A DNA stretch of 64,000 bases from an uncultured Clostridium sp. GTDB lineage: Bacteria; Bacillota; Clostridia; Clostridiales; Clostridiaceae. The position numbers and the translations under genes are program-made. The notes under the pieces were generated by a model. That model had not been told where the DNA came from, did not search any database, and saw nothing but the letters and a program-made list of their open reading frames with translations. Shown here piece by piece: positions 35,035-43,577 of the stretch. The DNA lies in assembly GCA_937927335.1 (NCBI GenBank), contig CALBDU010000004.1, forward strand, positions 252,362-316,361, in the 5' to 3' direction. Position 1 is the stretch's first letter. Every line of letters starts with the position of its first letter.

Positions 35035-36099
35035 ATGAAAGAAAAAGACGGTAAAATGATGATTGTTAAGAAGCTCATAGAAAAAGGAAAAAAGAATTCA
35101 ACATTAACCTATAAGGAAATAATGGATGAATTGGATGAAGTTGATTTAAGTCCTGAACAAATTGAAAAAATATATGAAGTTCTGGAATCTATGGGTGTTG
35201 AAATAATCGGTGATATGCAGGATATAGAAGTTCAGGAAGAAGATCTTGATCTTACAGTGCCTGAAGGAATAGCTATTGATGATCCTGTAAGAATGTACCT
35301 TAAAGAAATTGGAAAAGTGCCTCTTTTAACGCCGGATGAAGAAATTGAATTGGCCAGAAGAATAGAGGAAAATGACCCTGTTGCAAAGAAAAAGCTTGCA
35401 GAAGCCAACCTGAGACTGGTTGTAAGCATTGCTAAAAGATATGTAGGCAGGGGGATGCTGTTTTTGGATCTAATCCAGGAAGGTAACCTGGGATTGATTA
35501 AGGCAGTGGAGAAGTTTGACTACAGAAAAGGCTATAAATTCAGTACCTATGCCACCTGGTGGATTAGACAGGCAATTACCAGAGCCATAGCTGACCAGGC
35601 AAGGACCATAAGAATACCGGTGCATATGGTGGAAACTATAAATAAATTAATCAGAGTGTCAAGACAGCTCCTTCAGGAACTAGGCAGAGAACCCCAGGCT
35701 GATGAGATTGCAAAAATAATGGAAATGCCTGTGGACAAGGTTAGGGAAATAATGAAGATAGCCCAGGAGCCAGTTTCTCTTGAAACCCCAATAGGTGAAG
35801 AGGAAGACAGCCACCTTGGCGATTTTATACCTGATGATGACGCTCCTGCCCCTGCTGAAGCGGCAGCCTTTACAATGCTGAAGGAACAGCTCATTAATGT
35901 ATTGGATACACTTACTCCAAGAGAAGAAAAGGTACTTAGACTCAGATTCGGACTGGATGACGGCAGGGCAAGAACCCTGGAAGAGGTTGGTAAGGAATTC
36001 AATGTAACCAGAGAAAGAATAAGGCAGATTGAAGCTAAAGCTTTAAGGAAACTTAGACATCCAAGCAGAAGCAAAAAGCTTAAGGATTATCTGGATTAA
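35035..36099 (+). CDS. rpoD: Primary sigma factor RpoD (SigA)
   Basis: The 354-residue housekeeping sigma factor has region 1.1 remnants at the N terminus, the -10 recognition and melting regions (NLRLVVSIAKRYVGRGMLFL and YKFSTYATWWIRQAITRAI) and the region 4 HTH (TLEEVGKEFNVTRERIRQIE). The start was set at ATG 35035, seven bases after AGGAGG and matching the clostridial N terminus. An in-frame ATG at 35014 directly after the dnaG stop is also possible. It ends at a compact terminator. Confidence 0.97.
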   Translation: MKEKDGKMMIVKKLIEKGKKNSTLTYKEIMDELDEVDLSPEQIEKIYEVLESMGVEIIGDMQDIEVQEEDLDLTVPEGIAIDDPVRMYLKEIGKVPLLTPDEEIELARRIEENDPVAKKKLAEANLRLVVSIAKRYVGRGMLFLDLIQEGNLGLIKAVEKFDYRKGYKFSTYATWWIRQAITRAIADQARTIRIPVHMVETINKLIRVSRQLLQELGREPQADEIAKIMEMPVDKVREIMKIAQEPVSLETPIGEEEDSHLGDFIPDDDAPAPAEAAAFTMLKEQLINVLDTLTPREEKVLRLRFGLDDGRARTLEEVGKEFNVTRERIRQIEAKALRKLRHPSRSKKLKDYLD

Positions 36100-36103
36100 T
36101 TAC

Positions 36104-36129
36104 ATGCACCTTAAAGGTGCATTCTTTTT
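36104..36129 (+). terminator. Terminator after rpoD
   Basis: ATGCACC (36104-36110), a 5-base loop, GGTGCAT (36116-36122), then TCTTTTT. An ATG that would extend the next gene upstream lies inside this stem. Confidence 0.88.
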
Positions 36130-36154
36130 AAGACTCAATAAAGGAAGTGAGACT

Positions 36155-37042
36155 GTGCAGAAATTTTTACCTGAGAAGGGTAATGGTGCATTATTTATCT
36201 TCATCGTAACAGTGGTCTTTGATGCATTAATACTTGGCATACTCAATTTTTCCGATTCCTATGAAATAGCTGTAGTATTGCAGGTGTCTTTTATTGCATT
36301 GAACCTATATCAACTGTATTATCTGTTGATATGCCTTACCATGTATTACGAAGTTGGATTTGAGGAGCTTAGGATAATCAGCTTCTGGGGCATGAAAAAG
36401 GTAGTTATCCCTTTTGCTGATATAAAATGCTATAATAATTTATCGGGGAAAATAAAAGGTATGAGGCTGTCAGGCTATGGCAGGGATTATTTTGCCATAG
36501 GAAGATCGGTTGTTGAGAAAATTGGTCCAACCTATATGTATGTAACAAACTCTAAAAATATCATATATATTAAAACTGATGACATGAACTACGGTTTATC
36601 TCCAAAAAATGTGGACAAATTTCTTCAGTATTTAAGCTCTAAGGAAGTATGCGAACTTAGTTTTAATTATAAATCAACAAAACATGTTACTATTTTTAAG
36701 GATAAGAAATTTACAATTCCATTTATTCTTTGCACAATATTATCAGGAATTATCATATTGTATCCAGTTATAAGATATCTGAATCATACAATTCCTGACA
36801 TGATGCCGCTGAGCTTTGATGCAAAGTTTAAACCTATAGCCTTTGGTACAGGAAAACAGTTTGCATTTAAGCAGATGACCCTGGGCATATTAAATCTGGC
36901 CATTCTTTTTTGCATGTACTTTGCTTCAGTGTTTATTGCAAAATATGACAGAAAGGCTGTATATAAATTTATAGCAGTGCCCTTAATTTTGGCTTTGGTT
37001 TTTTTAATTCTCCAGACAAGAATTTTCCTTACCTTTAAATAG
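36155..37042 (+). CDS. Multi-pass membrane protein with a PH-like domain, function unknown
   Basis: The 295-residue protein has two N-terminal hydrophobic segments (about residues 13-60), a central soluble part resembling bacterial PH domains (about 65-170, with YEVGFEELRIISFWGMKKVV then IPFADIKCY) and further hydrophobic segments (about 190-215, 245-265 and 275-292). No catalytic motif is seen. The start was set at GTG 36155 behind AAGGAAGTGA, since the upstream ATG is inside the rpoD terminator. It stands between rpoD and trmK; the gene may be read with trmK, which follows after 16 bases. Confidence 0.75.
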   Translation: MQKFLPEKGNGALFIFIVTVVFDALILGILNFSDSYEIAVVLQVSFIALNLYQLYYLLICLTMYYEVGFEELRIISFWGMKKVVIPFADIKCYNNLSGKIKGMRLSGYGRDYFAIGRSVVEKIGPTYMYVTNSKNIIYIKTDDMNYGLSPKNVDKFLQYLSSKEVCELSFNYKSTKHVTIFKDKKFTIPFILCTILSGIIILYPVIRYLNHTIPDMMPLSFDAKFKPIAFGTGKQFAFKQMTLGILNLAILFCMYFASVFIAKYDRKAVYKFIAVPLILALVFLILQTRIFLTFK

Positions 37043-37058
37043 AAAGGATACAGTTACT

Positions 37059-37748
37059 ATGGAATTAAGCAAAAGATTAATTACAGTTGCGGCTTTGGCT
37101 AACCCCTGCCACTGTATTGTGGATATAGGCACAGATCATGCTTATATTCCAATTTACCTTGTTAAGAACAATGTTTGCAGCTATGCCATTGCATCGGACA
37201 TCAACCGGGGCCCGGTAGAAAAGGCTTTGCTGAATGTGAGATCCCATAACCTTCAGCACAAAATAGACTGCCGTCTGGGTGCCGGTCTTAATACCTTAAA
37301 GCCAAAGGAGGCAGATGCAGCAATTATTGCAGGTATGGGAGGCAATTTAATCAGGGACATTCTGGAGGAAGGACTTTCCATTGTTAAAGAATTGGAGTAT
37401 CTTGTACTTCAGCCAGTGCAAAATCCTGAAGTGTTGAGAGAATATTTATACACAAAGGGCTATGAGATTTTGCAGGAGGATTTGTGTATTGACGAAAACA
37501 TATTTTATGAGATAATAAAAATAAGATATAGTGAAAGAAAATACAACATTGACAGCATTTTTTACGAGGTTAGCAGGGAATTATTAAATAATAAGCACCC
37601 GCTAATAAAGGAATTTATAGTAAAGAAGCTTAATGGTTATAATAAAATTTTAGGAAAGATTAATGAGACCTCCGAAGCAGCCAATGCCAGGAGGGATGAG
37701 CTCAACATAAAAATAAAAAAACTGGAGGAGATGTTATTATGTCTTTAA
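37059..37748 (+). CDS. trmK: tRNA (adenine(22)-N(1))-methyltransferase
   Basis: TrmK (YqfN) methylates A22 in bacterial tRNAs. The 229-residue protein has the SAM-binding motif VDIGTDHAYIPIYLV, an acidic SDINRGP loop and the AIIAGMGGNLIRDIL segment, followed by a C-terminal coiled coil. rpoD-trmK-nif3 is a conserved Firmicute run. It overlaps the next gene by 10 bases. Confidence 0.94.
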   Translation: MELSKRLITVAALANPCHCIVDIGTDHAYIPIYLVKNNVCSYAIASDINRGPVEKALLNVRSHNLQHKIDCRLGAGLNTLKPKEADAAIIAGMGGNLIRDILEEGLSIVKELEYLVLQPVQNPEVLREYLYTKGYEILQEDLCIDENIFYEIIKIRYSERKYNIDSIFYEVSRELLNNKHPLIKEFIVKKLNGYNKILGKINETSEAANARRDELNIKIKKLEEMLLCL

Positions 37749-38542
37749 AAATTAAGGATATTCACAAAATAATAGAAAAACATGCTCCTTCAAGCCTAAA
37801 GGAGAGCTATGATAATGTAGGCCTTATGGTAGGCAGCATGGAGGATGACATTACATCTATTCTTGTAGCGCTGGATTGCACTATGGAGGTAATAAATGAA
37901 GCCAGGACAAAGAACTGCAATTTAATTCTTTGCCATCACCCTCTAATATTTCACAAGCCTTCCTCAATAACTACAGGAGATCTTTTGGGGAAAAAAATAA
38001 TTAAACTGATATCAGAAAACATTAATGTTTATTCAAGCCACACAAACCTGGATTCTGTTTCAGGGGGAATTAATGATATTTTAGTGGAGCTTCTTGGCTT
38101 TAGCCAGGGGGAGGTAATGGAACCGCTGCCTGAGGATATCAACTCCGGTATCGGAAGAATTTTGAGTCTGGCTTACCCTATGGCTTTATCAGACCTGTGC
38201 CAAAGGGTTAAGGAATCACTTAATCTTTCTGTAATAAGATATGCAGGAGCTGAGGATAAAGTTATTTCAAAAATTGCCGTTATCAATGGCAGTGGCCAAA
38301 GCTATTTCGAAGCTGCTGTTAAAATGGGAGCAGACTGCATAATAACTGGTGACACCACTTATCATTACGTCAGTGATCTTAATGAAGAAGGAATTGCTGT
38401 CATTGATGCCGGGCATCATGGCACAGAACTGGCAGCAGTAAGAGTGTTCTCAAACTGGCTTCAAAACAAAATTAATGATCTGGGATTTGATAACTCTGTA
38501 CTTTTTACAGAGTTTAACGGTTGTCCATATAAATACAGATAG
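37739..38542 (+). CDS. NIF3-like dinuclear metal center protein (YqfO type)
   Basis: The 267-residue protein has the NIF3 signature: SYDNVGLMVG near the start, LCHHPLIFH and YSSHTNLDSVSGG for the paired metal site, and DAGHHGTEL near the C terminus. Members are proposed GTP cyclohydrolase I type 2 or metal-dependent hydrolases, without a settled role. The family's extra PII-like middle domain, present in Bacillus YqfO, is missing here, giving the shorter form. The start ATG 37739 lies inside trmK behind GGAGGAG. Confidence 0.92.
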   Translation: MSLKIKDIHKIIEKHAPSSLKESYDNVGLMVGSMEDDITSILVALDCTMEVINEARTKNCNLILCHHPLIFHKPSSITTGDLLGKKIIKLISENINVYSSHTNLDSVSGGINDILVELLGFSQGEVMEPLPEDINSGIGRILSLAYPMALSDLCQRVKESLNLSVIRYAGAEDKVISKIAVINGSGQSYFEAAVKMGADCIITGDTTYHYVSDLNEEGIAVIDAGHHGTELAAVRVFSNWLQNKINDLGFDNSVLFTEFNGCPYKYR

Positions 38543-38603
38543 GAATAAGTTTGCGCTTATTTCTATTTTTTTTTAATATAACACTTTAAAGGGAGGAAAT
38601 TTT

Positions 38604-39332
38604 ATGGATAAATTTAATATGCTGCTGGAACTCCAGAAGAACTACGATATAATCAAAGAAAGCTCCAAAGAATTAAACGGAGGTTCATACATTTATCTTC
38701 TGAAAAAGGTTAAGGATGATTTTGAGGCTACAAAGATAAAGTTTAAAGATAAGGAAAATGAAATTAACAGACTTAAGGAACAATATAAAGAAATAAATTC
38801 AAAATTAGTCAATTCAAGAAAAGAAATTGAAAAAAATGAATATGCCTTATACCACAATACAGGCAGCGACTTTAAATTAATTCAAGGCCTTGAGAAAAAG
38901 ATTGAGGAACAGAAGCGTAATATCAATGAATTGGATAATACAACCCTGGAGCTTTTAGAACAAGAGGACAAGCTCTCTTTTGAACGAGACAATCTTAGGG
39001 TTAAACTTGCTGCTTTGAAAAAGGAATTTGAAAGTGTTAAAGATGCGGGAAATAAAAAAATCAGCAATGCAAAAACTGAAATTGAAAAGGCACAGGAGAA
39101 TATTGAAAGGATTTCCAAGGAGCTATCTCCTGCTATTTTGAAAAAGTTTAAGGACCTTGAGGAAAGCAAAGGAAGTGCAGCGGCCAAATCGGACAACGGG
39201 GTTTGCCAGGGCTGCAAAATGAGAATCTCCGCCGTTACAGCCGATAAAATCAAGAAAGGCTACAATGTTGTTTACTGTGACAATTGCGGAAGAATTCTTT
39301 ATTACAATGATATTGAAGAACAGCCAAAATAA
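38604..39332 (+). CDS. Coiled-coil protein with C-terminal C4 zinc ribbon
   Basis: The 242-residue protein is mostly an antiparallel coiled coil (about residues 15-185) and ends with a four-cysteine zinc ribbon (VCQGCKMRISA and VYCDNCGRILYY), the layout of the DUF164/CT398-like family. Members are suggested to bind nucleic acid or act as chaperones in envelope secretion; the role here is unknown. It is preceded by GGGAGG and sits after the nif3 gene and before rnpB, the common clostridial order. Confidence 0.88.
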   Translation: MDKFNMLLELQKNYDIIKESSKELNGGSYIYLLKKVKDDFEATKIKFKDKENEINRLKEQYKEINSKLVNSRKEIEKNEYALYHNTGSDFKLIQGLEKKIEEQKRNINELDNTTLELLEQEDKLSFERDNLRVKLAALKKEFESVKDAGNKKISNAKTEIEKAQENIERISKELSPAILKKFKDLEESKGSAAAKSDNGVCQGCKMRISAVTADKIKKGYNVVYCDNCGRILYYNDIEEQPK

Positions 39333-39337
39333 ACTAT

Positions 39338-39366
39338 TTGAAATTTTATAATTACTGTGGTATGAT
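39338..39366 (+). promoter_or_regulatory. Sigma-A promoter of rnpB
   Basis: TTGAAA (39338-39343), exactly 17 bases, TATGAT (39361-39366). The first base of RNase P RNA would be about 7 bases downstream. Confidence 0.8.
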
Positions 39367-39372
39367 ATATTT

Positions 39373-39740
39373 TGCGAGTAAGCCAGACAATCGCTGCTAA
39401 ACTTATGTTTAGGAGAGGAAAGTCCGAGCTCCACAGGGCAGGGTGCTGGGTAATACCCAGTCAGGGTGACCTGAAGGAAAGTGCAACAGAGATATACCGC
39501 TGCCATCACGGCAGCAAGGGTGGAAAGGCGAGGTAAGAGCTCACCAGCGCATTGGCGACTTTGCGGCTATGTAAACCCCACTTGGAGCAAGATCGAATAG
39601 AGGAGTGTCCCCTGGCTTTTGCCAGAAGGGAAAGGGCGGCCCGTCCCGCTCCCGGGTAGTATCGCTGGAGCCTGCTGGTAACAACAGGCCTAGATAGATG
39701 ATTGTCAAATACAGAACTCGGCTTACAGGCTTAGTCGCAT
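39373..39740 (+). ncRNA. rnpB: RNase P RNA, class A
   Basis: The catalytic RNA of RNase P, which trims tRNA 5' ends. Terminal helix P1 forms between TGCGA-TAAGCC at the 5' end (39373-39384) and GGCTTA-TCGCA at the 3' end. The universal P4 5' strand GAGGAAAGTCC is at 39415-39425 and its partner ACAGAACTC at 39711-39719. The GGGCAGGGTGCTGGGTAATACC region and the L15 tRNA-CCA binding loop region near 39630 are recognisable. The ends are set to within a few bases by the P1 pairing. Confidence 0.96.
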
Positions 39741-39749
39741 AATTAAGTT

Positions 39750-39787
39750 ATGAACCGCTTGATTTTCAAGGGCTCATGGCTTTTTTT
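39750..39787 (+). terminator. rnpB terminator
   Basis: An imperfect stem (ATGA, CC, CTTGA against TCAAG, GG, TCAT, between 39750 and 39777) followed by seven Ts at 39781-39787. Confidence 0.8.
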
Positions 39788-39965
39788 ATTTGTACGAAAC
39801 TTTACTTATTGTGCTACTTTTTGCAACCCAAAAATGAAAATTCATGTACCTTATCAGTATAATAAACCTGACTGGTTAAAAAAGCAAGTTATTTTAATAG
39901 AAATATTTATTATAATAGCCACGGCCTGCATTCTAAAACTAATTCAGGCCAGATTAAAACGAATG

Positions 39966-39990
39966 AAAAAAGGCAGCCATAATGGCTGCC
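39966..39990 (-). terminator. Terminator after the first recombinase gene
   Basis: GGCAGCCAT (39972-39980) and ATGGCTGCC (39982-39990) form a perfect stem just past the stop codon on the - strand, followed on that strand by six Ts (AAAAAA at 39966-39971 on +). Confidence 0.9.
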
Positions 39991-39992
39991 AT

Positions 39993-40994
39993 TTATGCAC
40001 TGATAAGATTGTCTATTACGGATGCTCCTCTAGCAGTATCTTTTTCAGATAAGTGCGTATATACCTGTAATGTATCTAATGTTATTCCAACAAATCTTTG
40101 GATTTCAGAAAGCGACACATTATTTCTGACCATGTGTGTCACTGCGGTATGGCGCATGGAGTGCCCTACAATATTGTCCCCAGTTTTAGTTTTCAAGCCA
40201 ACTGTATATTTCTTAATCATTTTATTGTAAGTGGTAGTAGACATATTAAAAACCTTATCTGACTCTTGTTTGTGCGTACATGATTCATGATATTTTGTTA
40301 ATGCATCAATCGCATTATTTGGCAGTGAAACAATATCAGAAGTTTTATTTTTAGGCCTATAAATTGATAGAGTTTCTTTTTCAAAATCTATGTTTTCCCA
40401 TTTTAATAATAATACCTCTGACCTTCTAAGACCCATAAATAAAATACAGAACAACGCCAAGTTTCTTTCTGCATTTTTACTTGTATCCTCCTTAATTCTC
40501 CTGAAGAGCTTATTAATAGTATCTTCAGATAGTATTTGCCTTTTGATATTATCAGGGCCATCCTGTTTGCTTCTCCGGTTTATACCAAAGTCATCTTCTT
40601 TTAATGAGGATATAATATCGTAAGGCATAAAATTTTTCCTATACATCATTTTGAAGTATGTTCTAAGACAGTTGAATTTCCTGTAAGCAGTAGTGAATTC
40701 ATATTTTTCAACTAAAAATTCTTTATAAAATTCAAGATGATGGTATTTTACATCAGTAATATATCTAACCCTGTTATTCAACTCAGTTTTTATGTATTCA
40801 TAAAAAATATCGAAATCACCTTTGTAACTTTCCATAGTACTTTCGCTATATTTATGAGCAAATAGTGATTTCATAAATATATCACGACTTTGTAATATTG
40901 TTACTTTTGTTAAACTGCTGCCCTTTCTTTTTGATTTAGTATCCTTATTTCTTGATTTACTTTTCTGTAGATTTTTTTCTGTAGATTTTTTCAT
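39993..40994 (-). CDS. Tyrosine recombinase / integrase (copy 1)
   Basis: The 333-residue protein has an N-terminal SAM-like core-binding domain (about residues 45-130) and a C-terminal catalytic domain. The catalytic residues are visible: Arg in MGLRRSEVLLL, H-x-x-R in GHSMRHTAVTHM and the nucleophile Tyr in LQVYTHLS. It could integrate or excise a mobile element, and it stands directly downstream of rnpB. The start was set at ATG 40994 after GGGAG; an ATG five codons upstream overlaps that site. A lysine-rich N terminus precedes the domain. It is closely related to the next recombinase, about 0.5 kb upstream. Confidence 0.9.
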   Translation of the reverse strand: MKKSTEKNLQKSKSRNKDTKSKRKGSSLTKVTILQSRDIFMKSLFAHKYSESTMESYKGDFDIFYEYIKTELNNRVRYITDVKYHHLEFYKEFLVEKYEFTTAYRKFNCLRTYFKMMYRKNFMPYDIISSLKEDDFGINRRSKQDGPDNIKRQILSEDTINKLFRRIKEDTSKNAERNLALFCILFMGLRRSEVLLLKWENIDFEKETLSIYRPKNKTSDIVSLPNNAIDALTKYHESCTHKQESDKVFNMSTTTYNKMIKKYTVGLKTKTGDNIVGHSMRHTAVTHMVRNNVSLSEIQRFVGITLDTLQVYTHLSEKDTARGASVIDNLISA

Positions 40995-41308
40995 TAATAT
41001 TTCTCCCATCCATTTTTTGTTTTTCTATATATTAGAACCGAGGGAAAAAAGTCCTTTTTTTTTATCTGAAAAAGTAAAAAAATATTACATTTTTTTATCT
41101 ATTATATAATTGAACCCAGCATAAGATGGAAAATTTAATCATAAATTAAATGCTTATTGTGATAAAGTCTGGTTTGAGTAATTATTTATATGATTTTTAT
41201 ATGCTTATAAACAATTTTTATAATTTATCTTTATTATGTAGAAACTGTATTATAAAGATAAATTTTTATATAATCTATAACGATTATATAAAACAAAATT
41301 TAATTATT

Positions 41309-41350
41309 TTTTGCTAAACTTAAATATTTCACTTTAAACTTAAATAATTA
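41309..41350. repeat. Direct repeat upstream of recombinase copy 1
   Basis: The 42-base segment beginning TTTTGCTAAACTTAAATA recurs at 42675-42716 with about four differences. Inside it TAAACTTAAATA occurs twice, one after the other, about two helical turns apart. It lies upstream of recombinase copy 1 as its partner lies upstream of copy 2, so the repeat unit is gene plus upstream region. It may also be a recombinase or regulator binding site. Confidence 0.75.
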
Positions 41351-41468
41351 ACAATAACCTTATTTTTGTGAAAGTGTTATAAAGAAAGTTATAAATGTTC
41401 TGAGAAAAATGGTATTCATAATAGTTGTTCCTGCTATTATGAATTTTAATATATTTATACTGGTAGAA

Positions 41469-41499
41469 ATAATTGGTAGTCATAAAGGCTACCAATTAT
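41469..41499 (-). terminator. Hairpin after recombinase copy 2
   Basis: ATAATTGGTAG (41469-41479) and CTACCAATTAT (41489-41499) form a perfect 11-bp stem just past the - strand stop. The T-run is weak. It stands where copy 1 has its own terminator, and flanking bases are similar. Confidence 0.6.
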
Positions 41500-41511
41500 G
41501 CTCTGATACTG

Positions 41512-42444
41512 TTATAAGTACATGTATACCTGCAATTTATCTAATGATATTCCAACAACTTTTTGGATTTCTGAAAGAGGCTTATTAGCTCTTACCATAT
41601 ATGCCACTGCAGAATGGCGTGCACAGTGACCTACAATATTAGTGTCTCCGGTTTCAGTTTTTAAACCACTTGTATACTTCTTAATAATTTTATTGTAAGG
41701 TGTAGTAGATATATTAAAAACTTTAGTATATACCTCTATTTTGTACATACATGATTTGTAATATTTCATTAATGCATCATATGCACTGTCTGGGAGTGCT
41801 ACAATATCATAAGTATCTTTTTTTGGTCTGTAGATTGATATAGTTTTATTTTTAAAATTTATGTCTTCCCATTTTAAAAATAAGACCTCTGACCTACTAA
41901 GGCCCATAAATAAAATGTAAAATAACGCTAAGTCCCTTCTCATATTTTTACTTCTATCATTTTTAACTCTCTTGAAGAGTTCAGCAATAGTTCCTTTAGA
42001 TAGTATTTGTTTGCGGATTTCATCAAGATTTTCCTGTTTGTCTCTCTTTTTTATACCAAAATCATCTTCTTTTAATGAGTCTATAATGTTACATGGTATA
42101 AGTCCCTCCCAATACAAAGTTTTAAAGTATGTCCTAAGACAGCTGAATTTTCGACAAGCAGTAGGATACGCATTTCTTTCAATTAAAAACCTTTTATAGA
42201 CTTCGAGGTGCTGGTAGGTTATATCAGTAAGAAAACTAATCTTGTATTTAGTCTTAATGAAATCATGAAAAAAATTTATATCACCTTCGTAGTTTTTCAG
42301 TGTGTTTTCGCTGTATCCTGTAACCATAAGTGAATTAATAAATATATCGCGGCCTTTCAACATTGTTACTTTTGTTGAGTTGATGTCTCTAATAATTGAT
42401 GCGATATCCTCTTTACTGGTTTTTATTTCTGTTACCTGTTTCAT
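41512..42444 (-). CDS. Tyrosine recombinase (copy 2), C-terminally shortened
   Basis: The 310-residue protein aligns along its length with copy 1 (same blocks ILQ/MLKGRDIF, MGLSRSEVLFLKWE, GHCARHSAVAYM, VGISLDKLQVY). The catalytic Arg of the first motif, the H-x-x-R and the Tyr remain, but the frame stops four residues after the Tyr instead of about 22. Bases after the stop (TTATGCTCTGATACTGT) still resemble the end of copy 1, so a small deletion of about 36 bases seems to have removed the tail. The C-terminal helix often packs in trans on a partner protomer, so activity is doubtful. RBS AGGAG, ATG 42444. Confidence 0.85.
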   Translation of the reverse strand: MKQVTEIKTSKEDIASIIRDINSTKVTMLKGRDIFINSLMVTGYSENTLKNYEGDINFFHDFIKTKYKISFLTDITYQHLEVYKRFLIERNAYPTACRKFSCLRTYFKTLYWEGLIPCNIIDSLKEDDFGIKKRDKQENLDEIRKQILSKGTIAELFKRVKNDRSKNMRRDLALFYILFMGLSRSEVLFLKWEDINFKNKTISIYRPKKDTYDIVALPDSAYDALMKYYKSCMYKIEVYTKVFNISTTPYNKIIKKYTSGLKTETGDTNIVGHCARHSAVAYMVRANKPLSEIQKVVGISLDKLQVYMYL

Positions 42445-42674
42445 TTATAATTCTCCTATCCGTTTTTATAAAGATTAGTACGAGTAGAAGAAAGTCCTTT
42501 TTTTATTGTCTAAATATTAATTTATTTTTTATCTTTTTGAAACCAACTTACAAACTAATGGAATTTACTTATCCTAAAGACAATTTAGTATACTTATCTC
42601 TAAAATGAGAAACCACATATAAGGATAAATTTTGTATTCATCCATTAAGACAATCGCATTAAAACATAAATATA

Positions 42675-42716
42675 TTTTGCTAAACTTAAATATCTTACTT
42701 TAAACATAAATAATTT
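42675..42716. repeat. Direct repeat upstream of recombinase copy 2
   Basis: Partner of the repeat at 41309-41350 (TTTTGCTAAACTTAAATAT, then TTACTTTAAACATAAATAAT). The two copies are 1,366 bases apart, close to the offset between the two recombinase genes, which indicates a tandem duplication of a roughly 1.4 kb unit. Confidence 0.75.
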
Positions 42717-42822
42717 ATTATATTGTTATTTTTCATTATTAATTCACTAACTGAAATAACAAAGTTTATAAGTAATTTTTTAGTCTCGGTTTATATCTAA
42801 AATGATAATTATCCATAAGAAA

Positions 42823-42852
42823 TTAGGACTGGTTAGAATTAACCAGTCCTAA
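42823..42852 (-). terminator. Hairpin after the methyltransferase gene
   Basis: TTAGGACTGGTT (42823-42834), a 6-base loop, AACCAGTCCTAA (42841-42852): a perfect 12-bp stem. It lies 30 bases past the - strand stop of the methyltransferase and is followed by a modest T-rich tract. Confidence 0.75.
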
Positions 42853-42881
42853 TAAAATAGGTCACCCTCTTTTTATAGGTA

Positions 42882-43334
42882 TTAACTATAAGAGGATATT
42901 TTAGGAAGCTCCTTATAAGTTTTAAATATTATTATTGCGGATGGAAAGGGGGCCGGGTCTTTAGCTCCAACAAATTTAAGCCTGCCTTTTATAAATCGTA
43001 TCTCATGGGCTTTCATGCAATACTCATGCCAATACTTTGTATCTGTTCTTGCAGGTATTAAACATACTACTGTTGCTCCATTCAAACTTTCTTCATAAGC
43101 CTTTTTTATCCATACCTTAGTTTCTGGACCATAAGGTGGATTCATCCAACAGCTCCCATTCCACTCTTGTTTTAAGCCATCCATTTCAGGAGTGTAGTAA
43201 TTTTCATTTTTTGTGTTTTTAGGTAGAGCACACACATCAATATTAAAATGGAATTCGCTATCCAGTTTTTTATATAATTCCTCTGGTGTCTCCCAGTCGG
43301 TTTTTTTACTTGAGAACATTAATTTTGTATTCAT
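42882..43334 (-). CDS. Phage-type DNA N6-adenine methyltransferase
   Basis: The 150-residue protein matches the phage Dam-like family (DNA_N-6-adenine-methyltransferase): WETPEELYKKLDSEF at the N terminus, the catalytic motif SCWMNPPYG near residue 66 and the C-terminal FPSAIIIF. It would methylate adenine in DNA using SAM. No partner restriction gene lies next to it, so it is likely an orphan phage or element methylase that protects or marks element DNA. RBS GAGGT on the - strand. It supports a phage or integrative-element origin of this island. Confidence 0.9.
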   Translation of the reverse strand: MNTKLMFSSKKTDWETPEELYKKLDSEFHFNIDVCALPKNTKNENYYTPEMDGLKQEWNGSCWMNPPYGPETKVWIKKAYEESLNGATVVCLIPARTDTKYWHEYCMKAHEIRFIKGRLKFVGAKDPAPFPSAIIIFKTYKELPKISSYS

Positions 43335-43577
43335 ATTATTACCTCACTTTTTATTTATGTAAATTAATTTTTTTGTTATACTTTACGGATTTTATTATCT
43401 TGACCTTAATTTTAATATCCTTTCTAAGCTCTTAAATAGTTCATGTGAAACCCATGTAGAGATACCTCCTATATTTTCATTAAAAGCATATTAGAATTAA
43501 TTTCGGAATCTCCTTTTTTTATTGCAAAAAAAATCGTAAATATTTTAATAAATTTTTCATTGAATATATTTTCGAAA

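Larger units (their letters stand above)
41010..41511. other. Gene-free spacer between the two recombinase genes
   Basis: This 500-base AT-rich stretch shows no credible gene. It holds the likely promoter region of recombinase copy 1, the motif AAAGTCCTTTTTTTT near 41048 (also present near 42489 upstream of copy 2), one copy of the 42-base direct repeat, and the terminator of copy 2. Confidence 0.7.
42445..42881. other. Gene-free AT-rich spacer
   Basis: The stretch contains the promoter region of recombinase copy 2, the second copy of the 42-base direct repeat and the terminator hairpin of the methyltransferase gene. No coding frame is convincing. Confidence 0.7.

Noticed and set aside
36104..36154. 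Upstream ATG extension of the PH-like membrane protein
   Set aside because: The ATG lies in the rpoD terminator stem; GTG at 36155 has a good ribosome binding site.
39750..40052. Open frame of 100 codons after rnpB with one hydrophobic segment
   Set aside because: It begins inside the rnpB terminator, runs through the recombinase terminator into the antisense of the recombinase gene, and has no ribosome binding site at any ATG.
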